From assembly GCA_903904655.1 (NCBI GenBank), contig CAIVDK010000397.1:1-42219 (forward strand): a stretch of DNA of 42,219 nucleotides, read 5' to 3'. Shown in pieces: positions 26,023-34,558 of this stretch. Made by a program: the position numbers and the translations under genes. The notes below the pieces were generated by a model. The model worked only from the letters and a program-made list of their open reading frames with translations. It was not told the DNA's origin and searched no databases. Each line of letters starts with the position of its first letter. The stretch's first letter is position 1. Origin of the DNA: an uncultured delta proteobacterium. GTDB taxonomy: Bacteria > Desulfobacterota > Syntrophia > Syntrophales > Smithellaceae.

Positions 26023-27117
26023 ATGGACAAAGCAGATATTACCATCATTGGAGCGGGCGTTGTGGGACTGGCCATAGCCGCCGAACTGGCGCACCCGGAT
26101 TTAAGCGTATTCATTCTGGAGAAGAATACATCCCCCGGCGGCGGGATCAGTTCCCGCAACAGTGAAGTCATTCACGCGGGGATTTATTATCCCGAAGGAT
26201 CACTCAAGGCCGGACTGTGCGTTGCCGCAAACCCGATGCTCTACGAAATAGCCGTCCGAAATGGCATCCCTCACCAGAAAATCGGCAAGCTGGTTGTCGC
26301 GACAAATTCCGAGGAAATTGAAGAAATAGAAAAACTCCATAAAAACGGACGAAATAACGGTGTAGAGTCTCTATCGCTCATCACCAAGCGGCAAATTGCG
26401 CAACTGGAACCCCATGTTCAGGCCGAGGCTGCGCTTTATTCGCCGGATACGGGTATCATCAGCGCCCATGATTTGATGAACTACTTCTTAAAACAGGCGC
26501 AAAACAACAAGGCGCATCTGGTTTGCCGCACAGAGGTGTTGCGTGTCGAAATGGAAACAAAGGGCTGGCGAATATTTACGGCAAACGACAAAGGCGAGGG
26601 CTTTGATTTTTTCTCAGCGCTTGTCATCAACGCCGCCGGGCTATCATCCGACATCATCGCCAACCAAGCCTGCGGCCGTTATCACCTTCATTATTGTAAA
26701 GGCGATTATTGCGGTATCTCCGGCGTAAAACCTGGACTGGTCAAACGGTTGATCTATCCCGCGCCGGTAAAAAATCACGCGGGTTTAGGCGTGCATCTGA
26801 CCCTTGACTTAAACGGTCGTTTAAAGCTGGGACCGGATGCGACATACATTGACCGAATTGAAGACTACAACGTGGCGTCGGAAAAGGCCGTCCTTTTTTA
26901 TGAACAGGCCCGAAAATATTTACCCTTCCTGGAGCCGGGAAATGTTCGCCCCGACATGGCCGGAATCCGTCCGAAGCTTCAGGGGCCAAATGATGCCTTC
27001 GCCGATTTTGTCATCCGCCAGGACGCCCCCGGTTTTATCAATCTTGTCGGCATCGAATCACCGGGACTGACCGCTTCACCTGCGATTGCCAAGGTTGTAA
27101 AAACAATACTTTTTTGA
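26023..27117 (+). CDS. LhgO-like FAD-dependent oxidoreductase (L-2-hydroxyglutarate dehydrogenase family)
   Basis: A 364-residue member of the DAO superfamily with the FAD loop GAGVVG at residues 10-15. SSRNSEVIHAGIYYPEGSLK (about 44-63) is the strongest marker of the L-2-hydroxyglutarate oxidase/dehydrogenase clade. The C-terminal half carries HLTLDLNGRLKLGPD and GIESPGLTASPAIA. The family oxidises L-2-hydroxyglutarate to 2-oxoglutarate, feeding electrons to quinone or another acceptor. A glycerol-3-phosphate-type substrate is less likely. The ATG at 26023 has only a weak GGGATGG-like site and sits just after a strong palindrome. It is probably monocistronic. Confidence 0.85.
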   Translation: MDKADITIIGAGVVGLAIAAELAHPDLSVFILEKNTSPGGGISSRNSEVIHAGIYYPEGSLKAGLCVAANPMLYEIAVRNGIPHQKIGKLVVATNSEEIEEIEKLHKNGRNNGVESLSLITKRQIAQLEPHVQAEAALYSPDTGIISAHDLMNYFLKQAQNNKAHLVCRTEVLRVEMETKGWRIFTANDKGEGFDFFSALVINAAGLSSDIIANQACGRYHLHYCKGDYCGISGVKPGLVKRLIYPAPVKNHAGLGVHLTLDLNGRLKLGPDATYIDRIEDYNVASEKAVLFYEQARKYLPFLEPGNVRPDMAGIRPKLQGPNDAFADFVIRQDAPGFINLVGIESPGLTASPAIAKVVKTILF

Positions 27118-27186
27118 AGAAAAACCGGAAAGGATAGAGCGACAGCGTTGCTTCTTTTCTTTTGCTTATACCATTCATTAAATAAT

Positions 27187-27218
27187 CGTGAATCCTGAAC
27201 CTTTGAACCGCTGAACTC
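27187..27218 (+). repeat. Four-unit degenerate octamer array (TGAAyC core)
   Basis: Units CGTGAATC, CTGAACCT, TTGAACCG and CTGAACTC follow each other in exact 8-bp phase. The array ends 10 bp before the -35 box of the liv promoter. It resembles the array at 7255-7284. Confidence 0.7.
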
Positions 27219-27228
27219 TTATTTTGCA

Positions 27229-27257
27229 TTGACACGCTTCCGACCTTCCCCTATAAC
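27229..27257 (+). promoter_or_regulatory. Sigma70-type promoter of the liv operon
   Basis: TTGACA (27229-27234), a 17-bp spacer and TATAAC (27252-27257) are seen. Transcription should start near 27264, giving a 32-base leader to livK with AAGGAG at 27283-27288. Confidence 0.88.
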
Positions 27258-27295
27258 ATGTGGGTAAAATATAGAGCCATACAAGGAGACTGTTC

Positions 27296-28462
27296 ATGAA
27301 AAAATCAGCGATTTTTATTATTCTTTTGGTGATTCTCTCTCTGGGCATTTGCGGTTGCAGTAAAGATGATTCTTCCCAGATCAAAATCGGTGTCATTGCC
27401 GAGCTGACCGGTGATATTCCGGCCGTGGGTGCATCCTGTAAAAACGCGGCGGAAATGGCCGCAGCTGAAATCAACGATGCCGGCGGCATTCACCTGGGCG
27501 GCAAGAAATATCCCGTGAAGCTCATCATCGAGGATAACGCCGGGAAAGCCGATCAATCGGCGTCTTCCGCGCAAAAGCTGATTACGCAAAATAAAGTTGT
27601 TGCGATTGTCGGCCCCAACGCCAGCCGCTACGCCCTGCCCGCCGCCGAAATTGCCGAATCGGGTAAAGTGGTGCTTATCACCCCTTGGTCAACCGCTCCC
27701 AAAACAACGCTTGATTCCAAAACAGGAGCCCCCAAAAAATATATTTTCCGTTCCTGTTTTATCGATCCTTTTCAGGGACGGGTGCTCGCGAAATTCGTCC
27801 TGGATAATCTCAAAGTGAAAAAGGCGGCGGTTCTGTATGACGTTGCTTCCGAATACAACAAGGGCATCGCCGAAATCTTCAAGGAAGTCTATGAGCAAAA
27901 CGGTGGCAAGGTCGTCGCGTTTGAAACCTACACCACCAACGACAAAGATTTTTCATCCCAGTTGACTAAAATCAAACAAACCGCTCCGGACATCATTTTC
28001 CTGCCCAACTATTACAGCGAAGTGCCTCTGCAAATTCAGCAGGCCAAGCGCCTGGGCATTACCACCCCGTTTATCGGTTCCGATTCCTGGGGTTCTGAAG
28101 AACTGATTAAACTCTGCGGCAAGGACTGCAACGATTATTATTTCAGCACGCATTACGCCGCCGATGCATCAACCGCAGCCACAAAAAAGTTTATTGAAGA
28201 CTACAAAGCAAAGTACGGGACGACACCGGATGATGTGGCGGCACTAACGTACGACTTTTTTGGTTTGATCTTTCAGGCGCTGAAAACCGCCGGAAAGAAT
28301 GACCGTCAGGCCGTGCGCGACGCGCTGGCCAAGATCCCGCAATATGAGGGCGTGACGGGCAACATGCAATTCAAGGAAGGTTCCGGCGACCCGGTCAAGA
28401 GCGCCGTGATTTTAAAAATAAAGGATGGGAAGTTTACGTGGTTTGCCAACGCCAAACCCTGA
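27296..28462 (+). CDS. livK: Branched-chain amino-acid ABC transporter, substrate-binding lipoprotein
   Basis: A 388-residue periplasmic binding protein of the Leu/Ile/Val (Peripla_BP_6) family. The N-terminus is a lipoprotein signal: two lysines, a hydrophobic core, and ICGC around residues 18-21, making Cys21 the probable lipidated residue. The mature part opens IKIGVIAELTGDIPAVG, followed by GIHLGGKKYPVKLIIEDNAG, both hallmark segments. It delivers substrate to the LivHM channel. Ligand range (Leu/Ile/Val versus other amides or aromatic acids) cannot be read by eye. AAGGAG lies 7 bp before the ATG, and a strong promoter lies upstream. It is the first gene of livKHMGF. Confidence 0.93.
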   Translation: MKKSAIFIILLVILSLGICGCSKDDSSQIKIGVIAELTGDIPAVGASCKNAAEMAAAEINDAGGIHLGGKKYPVKLIIEDNAGKADQSASSAQKLITQNKVVAIVGPNASRYALPAAEIAESGKVVLITPWSTAPKTTLDSKTGAPKKYIFRSCFIDPFQGRVLAKFVLDNLKVKKAAVLYDVASEYNKGIAEIFKEVYEQNGGKVVAFETYTTNDKDFSSQLTKIKQTAPDIIFLPNYYSEVPLQIQQAKRLGITTPFIGSDSWGSEELIKLCGKDCNDYYFSTHYAADASTAATKKFIEDYKAKYGTTPDDVAALTYDFFGLIFQALKTAGKNDRQAVRDALAKIPQYEGVTGNMQFKEGSGDPVKSAVILKIKDGKFTWFANAKP

Positions 28463-28469
28463 AGTAATT

Positions 28470-29345
28470 ATGGCCTATTTATTTCAACAAGCTCTCAATG
28501 CCCTGCAACTGGGCAGCATCTACGCTCTGATCGCACTGGGCTACACCATGGTTTACGGCATTCTGACCATGATCAATTTCGCCCACGGCGATCTGTTCAT
28601 GGTCGGCGCTTTCTTCTGTTTTCTCTTAGCCGTCTATCTCGAACTCTCCTTTGTCCCGACCCTGCTGTTTACGATACTGGGCGTGGCCATGCTGGGCGTG
28701 GTCATCGAGCGCCTGGCCTACAAACCGCTGCGCAACGCCCCGCGCGTCTCCGCTATCATCACCGCCCTGGGCGTTGGCCTCTTTCTGGAAAATTTCACGC
28801 TGGCGCTTTCCCCCTATCCCAAACATATACCGGCGCTGATCGAGCATACGACCTGGACGATCGGTACAGTTTCCATTTCCTCGCTGCAAATTCTGGTCAT
28901 TGTCCTTTCGCTGGTCCTCATGCTTATTCTGGACTTTGTCGTGCAGCGGACCAAGGCGGGCATGGCCATGCGCGCTATTTCCTGGGATAAAACTATTGTT
29001 CCGCTGATGGGTGTGCCGGTGAATAAAATCATCTCACTCACGTTTGCCATCGGCACAGGACTCGGCGGCGCGGCCGGGATGATGTATGGCCTGGCCTATC
29101 CGGTGATCGATCCTTATATGGGCATCATGGTCGGCTGGAAAGCGTTCATCTCCGCCGTGGTCGGCGGCATCGGCAATATCCGCGGCGCGATGATCGGCGG
29201 TTTTATTCTGGGCGCGGTGGAAATTATGGTGGCCGCGTTTTTCCCGTCCACCTACCGTGACTTTGTGGCCTTCACCCTGCTTTTTATTCTTTTAATCGTC
29301 CGGCCTTACGGCATCCTGGGGAAGCCCCATCCGCAAAAGGTGTAA
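28470..29345 (+). CDS. livH: Branched-chain amino-acid ABC transporter permease LivH
   Basis: A 291-residue polytopic permease. Characteristic segments include QLGSIYALIALGYTMVYGIL, INFAHGDLFMVGAF, and near the end GGIGNIRGAMIGGFILGAVE, the cytoplasmic EAA-like region that contacts the ATPases. About eight helices are expected. The ATG at 28470 is 7 bp after the livK stop. An in-frame upstream ATG would overlap livK and add 15 hydrophilic residues, which does not fit the family's N-terminus. It partners LivM. Confidence 0.93.
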   Translation: MAYLFQQALNALQLGSIYALIALGYTMVYGILTMINFAHGDLFMVGAFFCFLLAVYLELSFVPTLLFTILGVAMLGVVIERLAYKPLRNAPRVSAIITALGVGLFLENFTLALSPYPKHIPALIEHTTWTIGTVSISSLQILVIVLSLVLMLILDFVVQRTKAGMAMRAISWDKTIVPLMGVPVNKIISLTFAIGTGLGGAAGMMYGLAYPVIDPYMGIMVGWKAFISAVVGGIGNIRGAMIGGFILGAVEIMVAAFFPSTYRDFVAFTLLFILLIVRPYGILGKPHPQKV

Positions 29346-29347
29346 GT

Positions 29348-30391
29348 ATGTCTTCATTCAAAGCCGCATATCATGCCCTGCTTGCACATTGGCATACACT
29401 CACCGGTTACAAGCTCTTCTGGCCGGTCTTCATAATCGCGGGACTCGCGTTTTGCGTTGCCGTTGACACCTATGGCTTTGTGGATTTATATCTGCAACTG
29501 ATTTTAATTTATGTGGGCATCAACATCATCCTCACCGTCAGCCTCAATCTGATCAACGGCTATATGGGCGAATTTTCCGTCGGACATGCCGGTTTCATGG
29601 CCGTGGGCGCTTACGTTGCCTCGCTCTTAACCGTCCATTCATTTCCCGCGGGTGCTCAAAATCTGCTTTTCCCTCTGGCAATACTGGCAGGCGGCTTGGG
29701 TGCGGCATTCGTCGGCTTTCTGGTAGCAATCCCCTCTTTTAAAACACGCGGTGATTATCTGGCTATTGTCACGCTGGCCTTCTGCATGATTGTCAAATCC
29801 GTTCTGGAAAACATCGACGCCGTCGGCGGGCCGCGGGGGCTTTTGGGCATGGAAAAGCTCACCACGCTGCCGTGGGTCTTTTTCTGGACAGCGCTTTCCG
29901 TCTGGGTCATCCGCAACCTGGTTTATTCCAATTTCGGGCGCGGTGTTTTGTCCATCCGCGAAGATGAAATCGCCAGCGACCTGATGAGCGTCAACACGCG
30001 CCAGGTCAAAATCATCGCCTTTGTTGTTTCATCTTTTTTCGCAGGCATCGCCGGTGGCTTGTTCGCCCATGCACTGCAGTTTATCAACCCGCGTATGTTT
30101 GACATTCTTAAATCCACCGATATTCTGATCATGGTTTATCTGGGCGGCATCGCGTCCATTTCCGGATCGATCATTGGTGCGGTCATTTATACCATCCTCC
30201 TGGAAATCCTGCGCCCATTGGGCATATGGCGGATGGTGTTCATGCCGCTCATGCTGGTTTTACTGATGATCTATCGTCCGCGCGGCATCATGGGCATGAA
30301 GGAAGCCCGATTGTTCACGCCGCTTCGCGATCTTACGACGGAAAAACTCTGGCGTCAAAAGAAAAAGGAGGCCCCCGATGCCTCTGCTTGA
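29348..30391 (+). CDS. livM: Branched-chain amino-acid ABC transporter permease LivM
   Basis: A 347-residue second permease. The segments LNLINGYMGEFSVGHAGFMAVGAYV, FKTRGDYLAIVTLAF and GILSIREDEIASDLMSVN-like GVLSIREDEIA are diagnostic of LivM. The C-terminus carries GGIASISGSIIGAVIYTILLEILR. It starts 2 bp after livH stops and overlaps livG by 14 bp, indicating tight translational coupling. Confidence 0.93.
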   Translation: MSSFKAAYHALLAHWHTLTGYKLFWPVFIIAGLAFCVAVDTYGFVDLYLQLILIYVGINIILTVSLNLINGYMGEFSVGHAGFMAVGAYVASLLTVHSFPAGAQNLLFPLAILAGGLGAAFVGFLVAIPSFKTRGDYLAIVTLAFCMIVKSVLENIDAVGGPRGLLGMEKLTTLPWVFFWTALSVWVIRNLVYSNFGRGVLSIREDEIASDLMSVNTRQVKIIAFVVSSFFAGIAGGLFAHALQFINPRMFDILKSTDILIMVYLGGIASISGSIIGAVIYTILLEILRPLGIWRMVFMPLMLVLLMIYRPRGIMGMKEARLFTPLRDLTTEKLWRQKKKEAPDASA

Positions 30392-31148
30392 AATATCCAA
30401 ACTCACGCATCGCTTCGCGGGCCTTTGCGCGGTCTCCGACTTCAACTTTGCAATCGAGCCGCATGAACTGGTCGGCGTCATCGGCCCCAACGGCGCGGGA
30501 AAAACCACCGTCTTCAATCTGATCACCGGCGTCTATCGGGCGAGCATTGGCAGCATCAAACTGCAAAATCAGGAGTTGGTAGGCCTGACACCACATCAGA
30601 TCACAAGCTTGGGCATTGCCCGCACCTTCCAGAACATCCGGCTCTTCAAGGAACTGAGCGTACTGGACAACGTCCGCATCGCACACTATGGCCAGATTGC
30701 CTACACACCCGCCGAGGCGCTTTTGCACATCGGCCGCTTCCGGGCCGAAGAAAAGCGCATTACCAACAAGGCGCTGGATTTGCTCGCCATCTTCAAGATT
30801 GACGAATCAGCCAACGAAAAAGCCAAAAACCTGTCTTACGGTTTGCAGCGCCGCCTGGAGATTGCCCGGGCGCTCGCCACAGAGCCTTCGCTTTTGCTTC
30901 TGGACGAACCGGCCGCCGGCATGAACCCCAACGAGATTATTCAGCTCATGGAATTTATCCAGTGGATTCGCCAGACGTTTTCCGTCACCATCATTCTGAT
31001 TGAACACCAGATGCGCCTGGTAATGGGCATTTGCGAACGCCTGGTCGTGCTGGATTTCGGCGCAACCATCGCGCAAGGGTTGCCGTCCGAAATTCAAAAT
31101 AATCCTAAAGTCATGGAAGCTTATCTGGGCGTGGAGGTCGCTTCATGA
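30378..31148 (+). CDS. livG: Branched-chain amino-acid ABC transporter ATPase LivG
   Basis: A 256-residue ABC ATPase. Walker A is GPNGAGKTT (36-44). The signature region LSYGLQRRLEIARAL is a degenerate LivG form of LSGGQ. Walker B is LLLLDEPAAGMNP, followed by the H-loop LIEHQMRLVMGICERLVVLD. The LivG-specific helical insertion is present (NVRIAHYGQIAYTPAEAL region). AAAGGAGG in the end of livM precedes the ATG. It forms the heterodimeric motor with LivF. Confidence 0.94.
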   Translation: MPLLEISKLTHRFAGLCAVSDFNFAIEPHELVGVIGPNGAGKTTVFNLITGVYRASIGSIKLQNQELVGLTPHQITSLGIARTFQNIRLFKELSVLDNVRIAHYGQIAYTPAEALLHIGRFRAEEKRITNKALDLLAIFKIDESANEKAKNLSYGLQRRLEIARALATEPSLLLLDEPAAGMNPNEIIQLMEFIQWIRQTFSVTIILIEHQMRLVMGICERLVVLDFGATIAQGLPSEIQNNPKVMEAYLGVEVAS

Positions 31149-31864
31149 CCAACCCTGATCTCCTACTTACCGTCACCAACTTAAGCGTCTCCTACGACAG
31201 CATTCACGCGGTGAACGATATTTCATTTGATGTCGCGCGCGGAGAAATCGTCACACTGATCGGCGCCAACGGCGCGGGAAAATCATCCATCCTGCGCGCT
31301 ATCTCCGGCCTGATTCCCTACCAGGGCGGTATCGCGTATGCGGGAAAAGATTTAAAAAACATCGCCGCCGATCAGATTGTCGCCTTAGGCATTGCCCACG
31401 TTCCGGAAGGACGAGGCATCTTCGGTAATCTGACCGTCCTGGAAAATTTAAAGATCGCCACATGGCAGCGTAAAGATAGAGAAAAGATTGCCAAAGATTT
31501 CGAAAATGTCTTTTCGCTGTTTCCCCGCCTGCGCGAACGAGGCAAGCAACTGGGCGGCATGCTCTCCGGCGGCGAACAGCAAATGCTGGCCGTGGGACGC
31601 GCGCTCATGAGTGACGCGCAAATGCTGCTGCTTGACGAACCCTCCATGGGGCTCTCGCCGGTTCTGGTACGAGAAATTTTCAAGATCATTCAAGACATCA
31701 ACCACGCAGGGAAAACCATTTTGCTCGTCGAACAAAACGCCAATATGTCCTTGCACATCGCCTCTCGCGGCTACGTTCTGGAAACCGGCCGTATTGTGCT
31801 ATCCGGCACCGGCAAGGAACTAACGGGGAATCCCCGCGTCAAGGAAGCTTATTTGGGAGGTTAA
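31145..31864 (+). CDS. livF: Branched-chain amino-acid ABC transporter ATPase LivF
   Basis: A 239-residue ABC ATPase. Walker A is GANGAGKSS (40-48). LSGGEQQMLAVGRAL is the signature, LLLDEPSMGLSP is Walker B, and LLVEQNANMSLHIASRGYVLETG is the typical LivF H-loop and C-terminus. Its ATG overlaps the livG stop by 4 bp (ATGA). It ends the operon; a repeat-rich spacer follows before the convergent dus gene. Confidence 0.94.
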   Translation: MTNPDLLLTVTNLSVSYDSIHAVNDISFDVARGEIVTLIGANGAGKSSILRAISGLIPYQGGIAYAGKDLKNIAADQIVALGIAHVPEGRGIFGNLTVLENLKIATWQRKDREKIAKDFENVFSLFPRLRERGKQLGGMLSGGEQQMLAVGRALMSDAQMLLLDEPSMGLSPVLVREIFKIIQDINHAGKTILLVEQNANMSLHIASRGYVLETGRIVLSGTGKELTGNPRVKEAYLGG

Positions 31865-31913
31865 AACCGGTTCACGGTTTACAGATTTAAGGAACGGTTT
31901 CAACAATCTAACC

Positions 31914-31953
31914 ACCTGATGACCTGCCCACCTGATGACCTGATGACCTGAAG
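31914..31953 (+). repeat. Five-unit octamer tandem array (ACCTGATG)
   Basis: Units ACCTGATG, ACCTGCCC, ACCTGATG, ACCTGATG and ACCTGAAG follow in exact 8-bp phase. They lie just downstream of livF. Confidence 0.8.
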
Positions 31954-31967
31954 ATCACACGAGGTCA

Positions 31968-31983
31968 CCACCCCGAAGGGTGG
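31968..31983. terminator. Possible terminator hairpin after livF
   Basis: A perfect 6-bp stem (CCACCC / GGGTGG) with a CGAA loop is seen. No U-tract follows on either strand, so intrinsic termination is doubtful; it may simply be part of the repeat DNA. Confidence 0.25.
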
Positions 31984-32061
31984 CACGGCACGAGGGGGCG
32001 CGAGGTCACCAGACCGTTCCCTGCGCTTCACCCAGCCGCCGCAGTATCATTGAATGTGAAA

Positions 32062-33000
32062 TCAAATAAGCTCATCAAAAACATTTTTTACCACATCAAC
32101 ATAATTATCCCTGTGATGTGTTTTATTTATTTTCTTTCGAATTTTTTCCCCGTTTTCGAAAAAGCATCCCATGTAAGTCCAGATTTCTTTCATTTTATTG
32201 GTAATATGCGAGGGACCATACAAAATTTTCGAATATTCATCGAATAAATGATCATGGAAAGTCCTGATTATTTTGATTTTTTCATCATAAGGCTTTTCCG
32301 TGTTGAATTTAATTTTTTCCGCAAGGAAAGGGTTCCCGAGCAGGCCCCTGCCGATCATCCACCGCTCTACTGACCCGAACCGAAGCGAGAGCATCTCCAG
32401 TTTCTCAAAAGAATTGATGTCCCCATTATAGACAATCCTGTGTTTCGATAGGCCAAGACACTGCTCGAAAATATCGAGGTCAACGTCACCTGCATACATT
32501 TGCACACCAGTCCTCGGATGGATGATCAGTTCCGTAAGTGAGAACTGGTTGAAAATCGGAATAAGTTGCAACACCTCGTCAGAATAGGTTAACCCTATCC
32601 TGAGCTTTATCGACAATTTCGGTTTTAGTGCAGGCATCGCTTTTTCAAGAAAAGATTCGATCCTGGCCGGATGACAAAGCATACCCGCCCCTCTGCCTTT
32701 TTTCACAACCATGGGGAACGGACAGCCGATGTTCCAGTTTACAGTTCCGCATTCAATGTCGTATAACGCATTGGCAAGCTTGGTGAAGTCATCCGGGTCG
32801 GAGCTCATAATTTGCGGTATCGTGGGAATCCCCGTATTTTTATCAGGATAAAATTCACGCAGAAGGTTATTCACCGGTTTCATTTTCTTCGATGAGGAGA
32901 TAAAAGGCGCAATAGCCATATCAACTCCTTTAAAATAAAGAGGAAACAGGTTGCGATAAATCCTGTCGGTTATCCCCTGGATTGGTGCGAGGTATATCAT
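32062..33000 (-). CDS. tRNA-dihydrouridine synthase family protein
   Basis: A 312-residue FMN-dependent Dus barrel. It opens with MIYLAPIQGITDRIYRNLF. The catalytic motif NIGCPFPMVVKKGRGAGML places the active-site Cys at 93. SIKLRIGL and the later IVYNGDINS and GRGLLGNP bind FMN and tRNA as in the family. The enzyme reduces uridines in the tRNA D-loop using NAD(P)H. The ATG at 33000 is preferred since it begins the first beta-strand directly; an in-frame start at 33039 would add 13 residues. It lies 40 bp downstream of the MFS gene and is probably in its operon. Which Dus subfamily (A, B or C) is not clear. Confidence 0.9.
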   Translation of the reverse strand: MIYLAPIQGITDRIYRNLFPLYFKGVDMAIAPFISSSKKMKPVNNLLREFYPDKNTGIPTIPQIMSSDPDDFTKLANALYDIECGTVNWNIGCPFPMVVKKGRGAGMLCHPARIESFLEKAMPALKPKLSIKLRIGLTYSDEVLQLIPIFNQFSLTELIIHPRTGVQMYAGDVDLDIFEQCLGLSKHRIVYNGDINSFEKLEMLSLRFGSVERWMIGRGLLGNPFLAEKIKFNTEKPYDEKIKIIRTFHDHLFDEYSKILYGPSHITNKMKEIWTYMGCFFENGEKIRKKINKTHHRDNYVDVVKNVFDELI

Positions 33001-33040
33001 GGGTAGTCTCTCAATCCTTTGGCTGTTATTATAAAACAAT

Positions 33041-34330
33041 TTATAGATGCCCTATGTGTTTTGCCGGTTCCGGAACCCAACGATAGACAATAAACATAGC
33101 GATGGCAGCACCGGCAGCCGCGGTCATAAAAACACCGTTGAATCCGAAGGCGTCTGTAATAATGCCTCCAAAGATGGCGCCGATTGTGCTGCTTTCCTGA
33201 CTGATGCTGCTGGCCAATCCCTGTCCAAATCCACGCTGCCGGGGGTTAACCATGTCTGAGATCATGGTGCGGATGACTGTTAAGAGAACAACCGTGCTGA
33301 TACTGTCCAGGATACGCACCATAAACACAGCTCCGAATGATGTGACAAAAGTGTAAGAAACCATCGTTATTCCGCAGAGGGCAATACCGGCCAGAAAAGT
33401 AGGCTTGCGCCCTATTTTGTCGGCATAATATCCGCATATGGGGGCAAACGCAATAGTGCACAGGGCACGAACGGCAAACATCCAGCTCATGCTGCTCATA
33501 TTCATGTTAAGATCATTTTTCAAAAATAAACTGAAAAGCGGGTCCACCATGGTGTAGCCAAGGCGGTAGATGATGACGGCGGCAAGAAAGATGAGGTAAA
33601 TCATCCCAAGGCTTTTGGTTTGCAGTATAAAATTCTTAACACTCTGCCCAAATCCTCTTTTCCCGGTCACAGCAGTTTGGTGAATCCTGGTTTTATCAAG
33701 AGTTTCCTTTACGAAAAATAAAATAATACCCAGACTGATCAGGCTGAATGATCCGCAGAAAATGAAATAAACAATGAAGTTGGATGCCTCGACAAAATAC
33801 CCGGCAAAGATCGGGCCGATCAACTGGCCGACGACGCTACTGACGCTGAAGAGGGCAATGGCCCGCCCCAGTTGCAGGGGAGGAAAGGTGTCGGCGGCAA
33901 TGGTGATGACCGTGACAGGAATCATGAAAAAAGCAAAGCCTTCAATAAATCGCAGGATCAGGAATGTCGTGAAATTTTTTTCGAGAAATGCAAAAAAGAA
34001 AAACACGATGCCGTAGAGCAATGCCCCCGCAGTTAGGACAGGCTTGCGTCCATATCTGTCGCTGAATTTGCCGGCGATAATGCCGCTGATGACACCCCCG
34101 AACGTGCCAACACTGATCAGGACACCCACACCGGAATTGCTGATCCCATAGTTCTGAAAAAAAACAGGGAGCACCATGTAGATTGTGGAAGATGTTATTT
34201 GCAGCCCGACGCAACTGAGGACGAGTATCCAGTAATTGCGTTTCTGATCTTTCGTGGGGACTGATTGGTCCAAATCTGCTTTAACCTTCTCCACTTTTCC
34301 AATCCACTTCAGATTCAGAAATATAGGCAA
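33041..34330 (-). CDS. Major facilitator superfamily transporter
   Basis: A 429-residue membrane protein with about 12 helices. Loop 2-3 carries motif A (GKFSDRYGRKPVL) and the symmetry-related GYYADKIGRKP lies in the second half, typical of drug:H+ antiporter-like MFS proteins. The substrate cannot be predicted. The N-terminal 30 residues are hydrophilic. Start is uncertain: TTG at 34330 or GTG at 34294, neither with a strong Shine-Dalgarno. A near-consensus promoter lies just upstream. The Dus gene follows. Confidence 0.88.
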   Translation of the reverse strand: MPIFLNLKWIGKVEKVKADLDQSVPTKDQKRNYWILVLSCVGLQITSSTIYMVLPVFFQNYGISNSGVGVLISVGTFGGVISGIIAGKFSDRYGRKPVLTAGALLYGIVFFFFAFLEKNFTTFLILRFIEGFAFFMIPVTVITIAADTFPPLQLGRAIALFSVSSVVGQLIGPIFAGYFVEASNFIVYFIFCGSFSLISLGIILFFVKETLDKTRIHQTAVTGKRGFGQSVKNFILQTKSLGMIYLIFLAAVIIYRLGYTMVDPLFSLFLKNDLNMNMSSMSWMFAVRALCTIAFAPICGYYADKIGRKPTFLAGIALCGITMVSYTFVTSFGAVFMVRILDSISTVVLLTVIRTMISDMVNPRQRGFGQGLASSISQESSTIGAIFGGIITDAFGFNGVFMTAAAGAAIAMFIVYRWVPEPAKHIGHL

Positions 34331-34365
34331 TGTGTGAAATCGAAAAGAGGTTGTTTTTTTCGCGG

Positions 34366-34394
34366 AGTATAGGAAGTCGTCAGGCGCATGTCAA
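34366..34394 (-). promoter_or_regulatory. Sigma70-type promoter for MFS-dus
   Basis: Read on the - strand: TTGACA (34394-34389), a 17-bp spacer and TATACT (34371-34366). Transcription should start near 34359, about 30 bases before the TTG start. Confidence 0.8.
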
Positions 34395-34464
34395 GAACTT
34401 ATGAGGCAGCAGGATCCAAGCGGACGCCCCGGCAATTAGCCGCAAATTCGCAGCAGGTTTTTTG

Positions 34465-34493
34465 TTGACATACAGGCGTGGCTTCCTTATATT
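34465..34493 (+). promoter_or_regulatory. Sigma70-type promoter of the frameshifted secreted-protein gene
   Basis: TTGACA (34465-34470), a 17-bp spacer and TATATT (34488-34493) are seen. Transcription near 34500 gives a leader of about 60 bases to the ATG at 34559. It also rules out any start codon near 34462. Confidence 0.8.
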
Positions 34494-34558
34494 TCTAGCT
34501 CCGAAAAGTATATTTTTTGCTAAACAAATACAGCAGGCTGATTATAAGGATGATCTTA

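Larger units (their letters stand above)
31891..32020. repeat. Inverted arms GGAACGGT / ACCGTTCC flanking repeat DNA
   Basis: GGAACGGT (31891-31898) and ACCGTTCC (32013-32020) bracket the liv-dus convergent spacer. Inside are an octamer array (31914-31953), a CCACCC-CGAA-GGGTGG hairpin (31968-31983), and two copies of CGAGGTCACCA (31960-31970 and 32001-32011). Confidence 0.6.
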
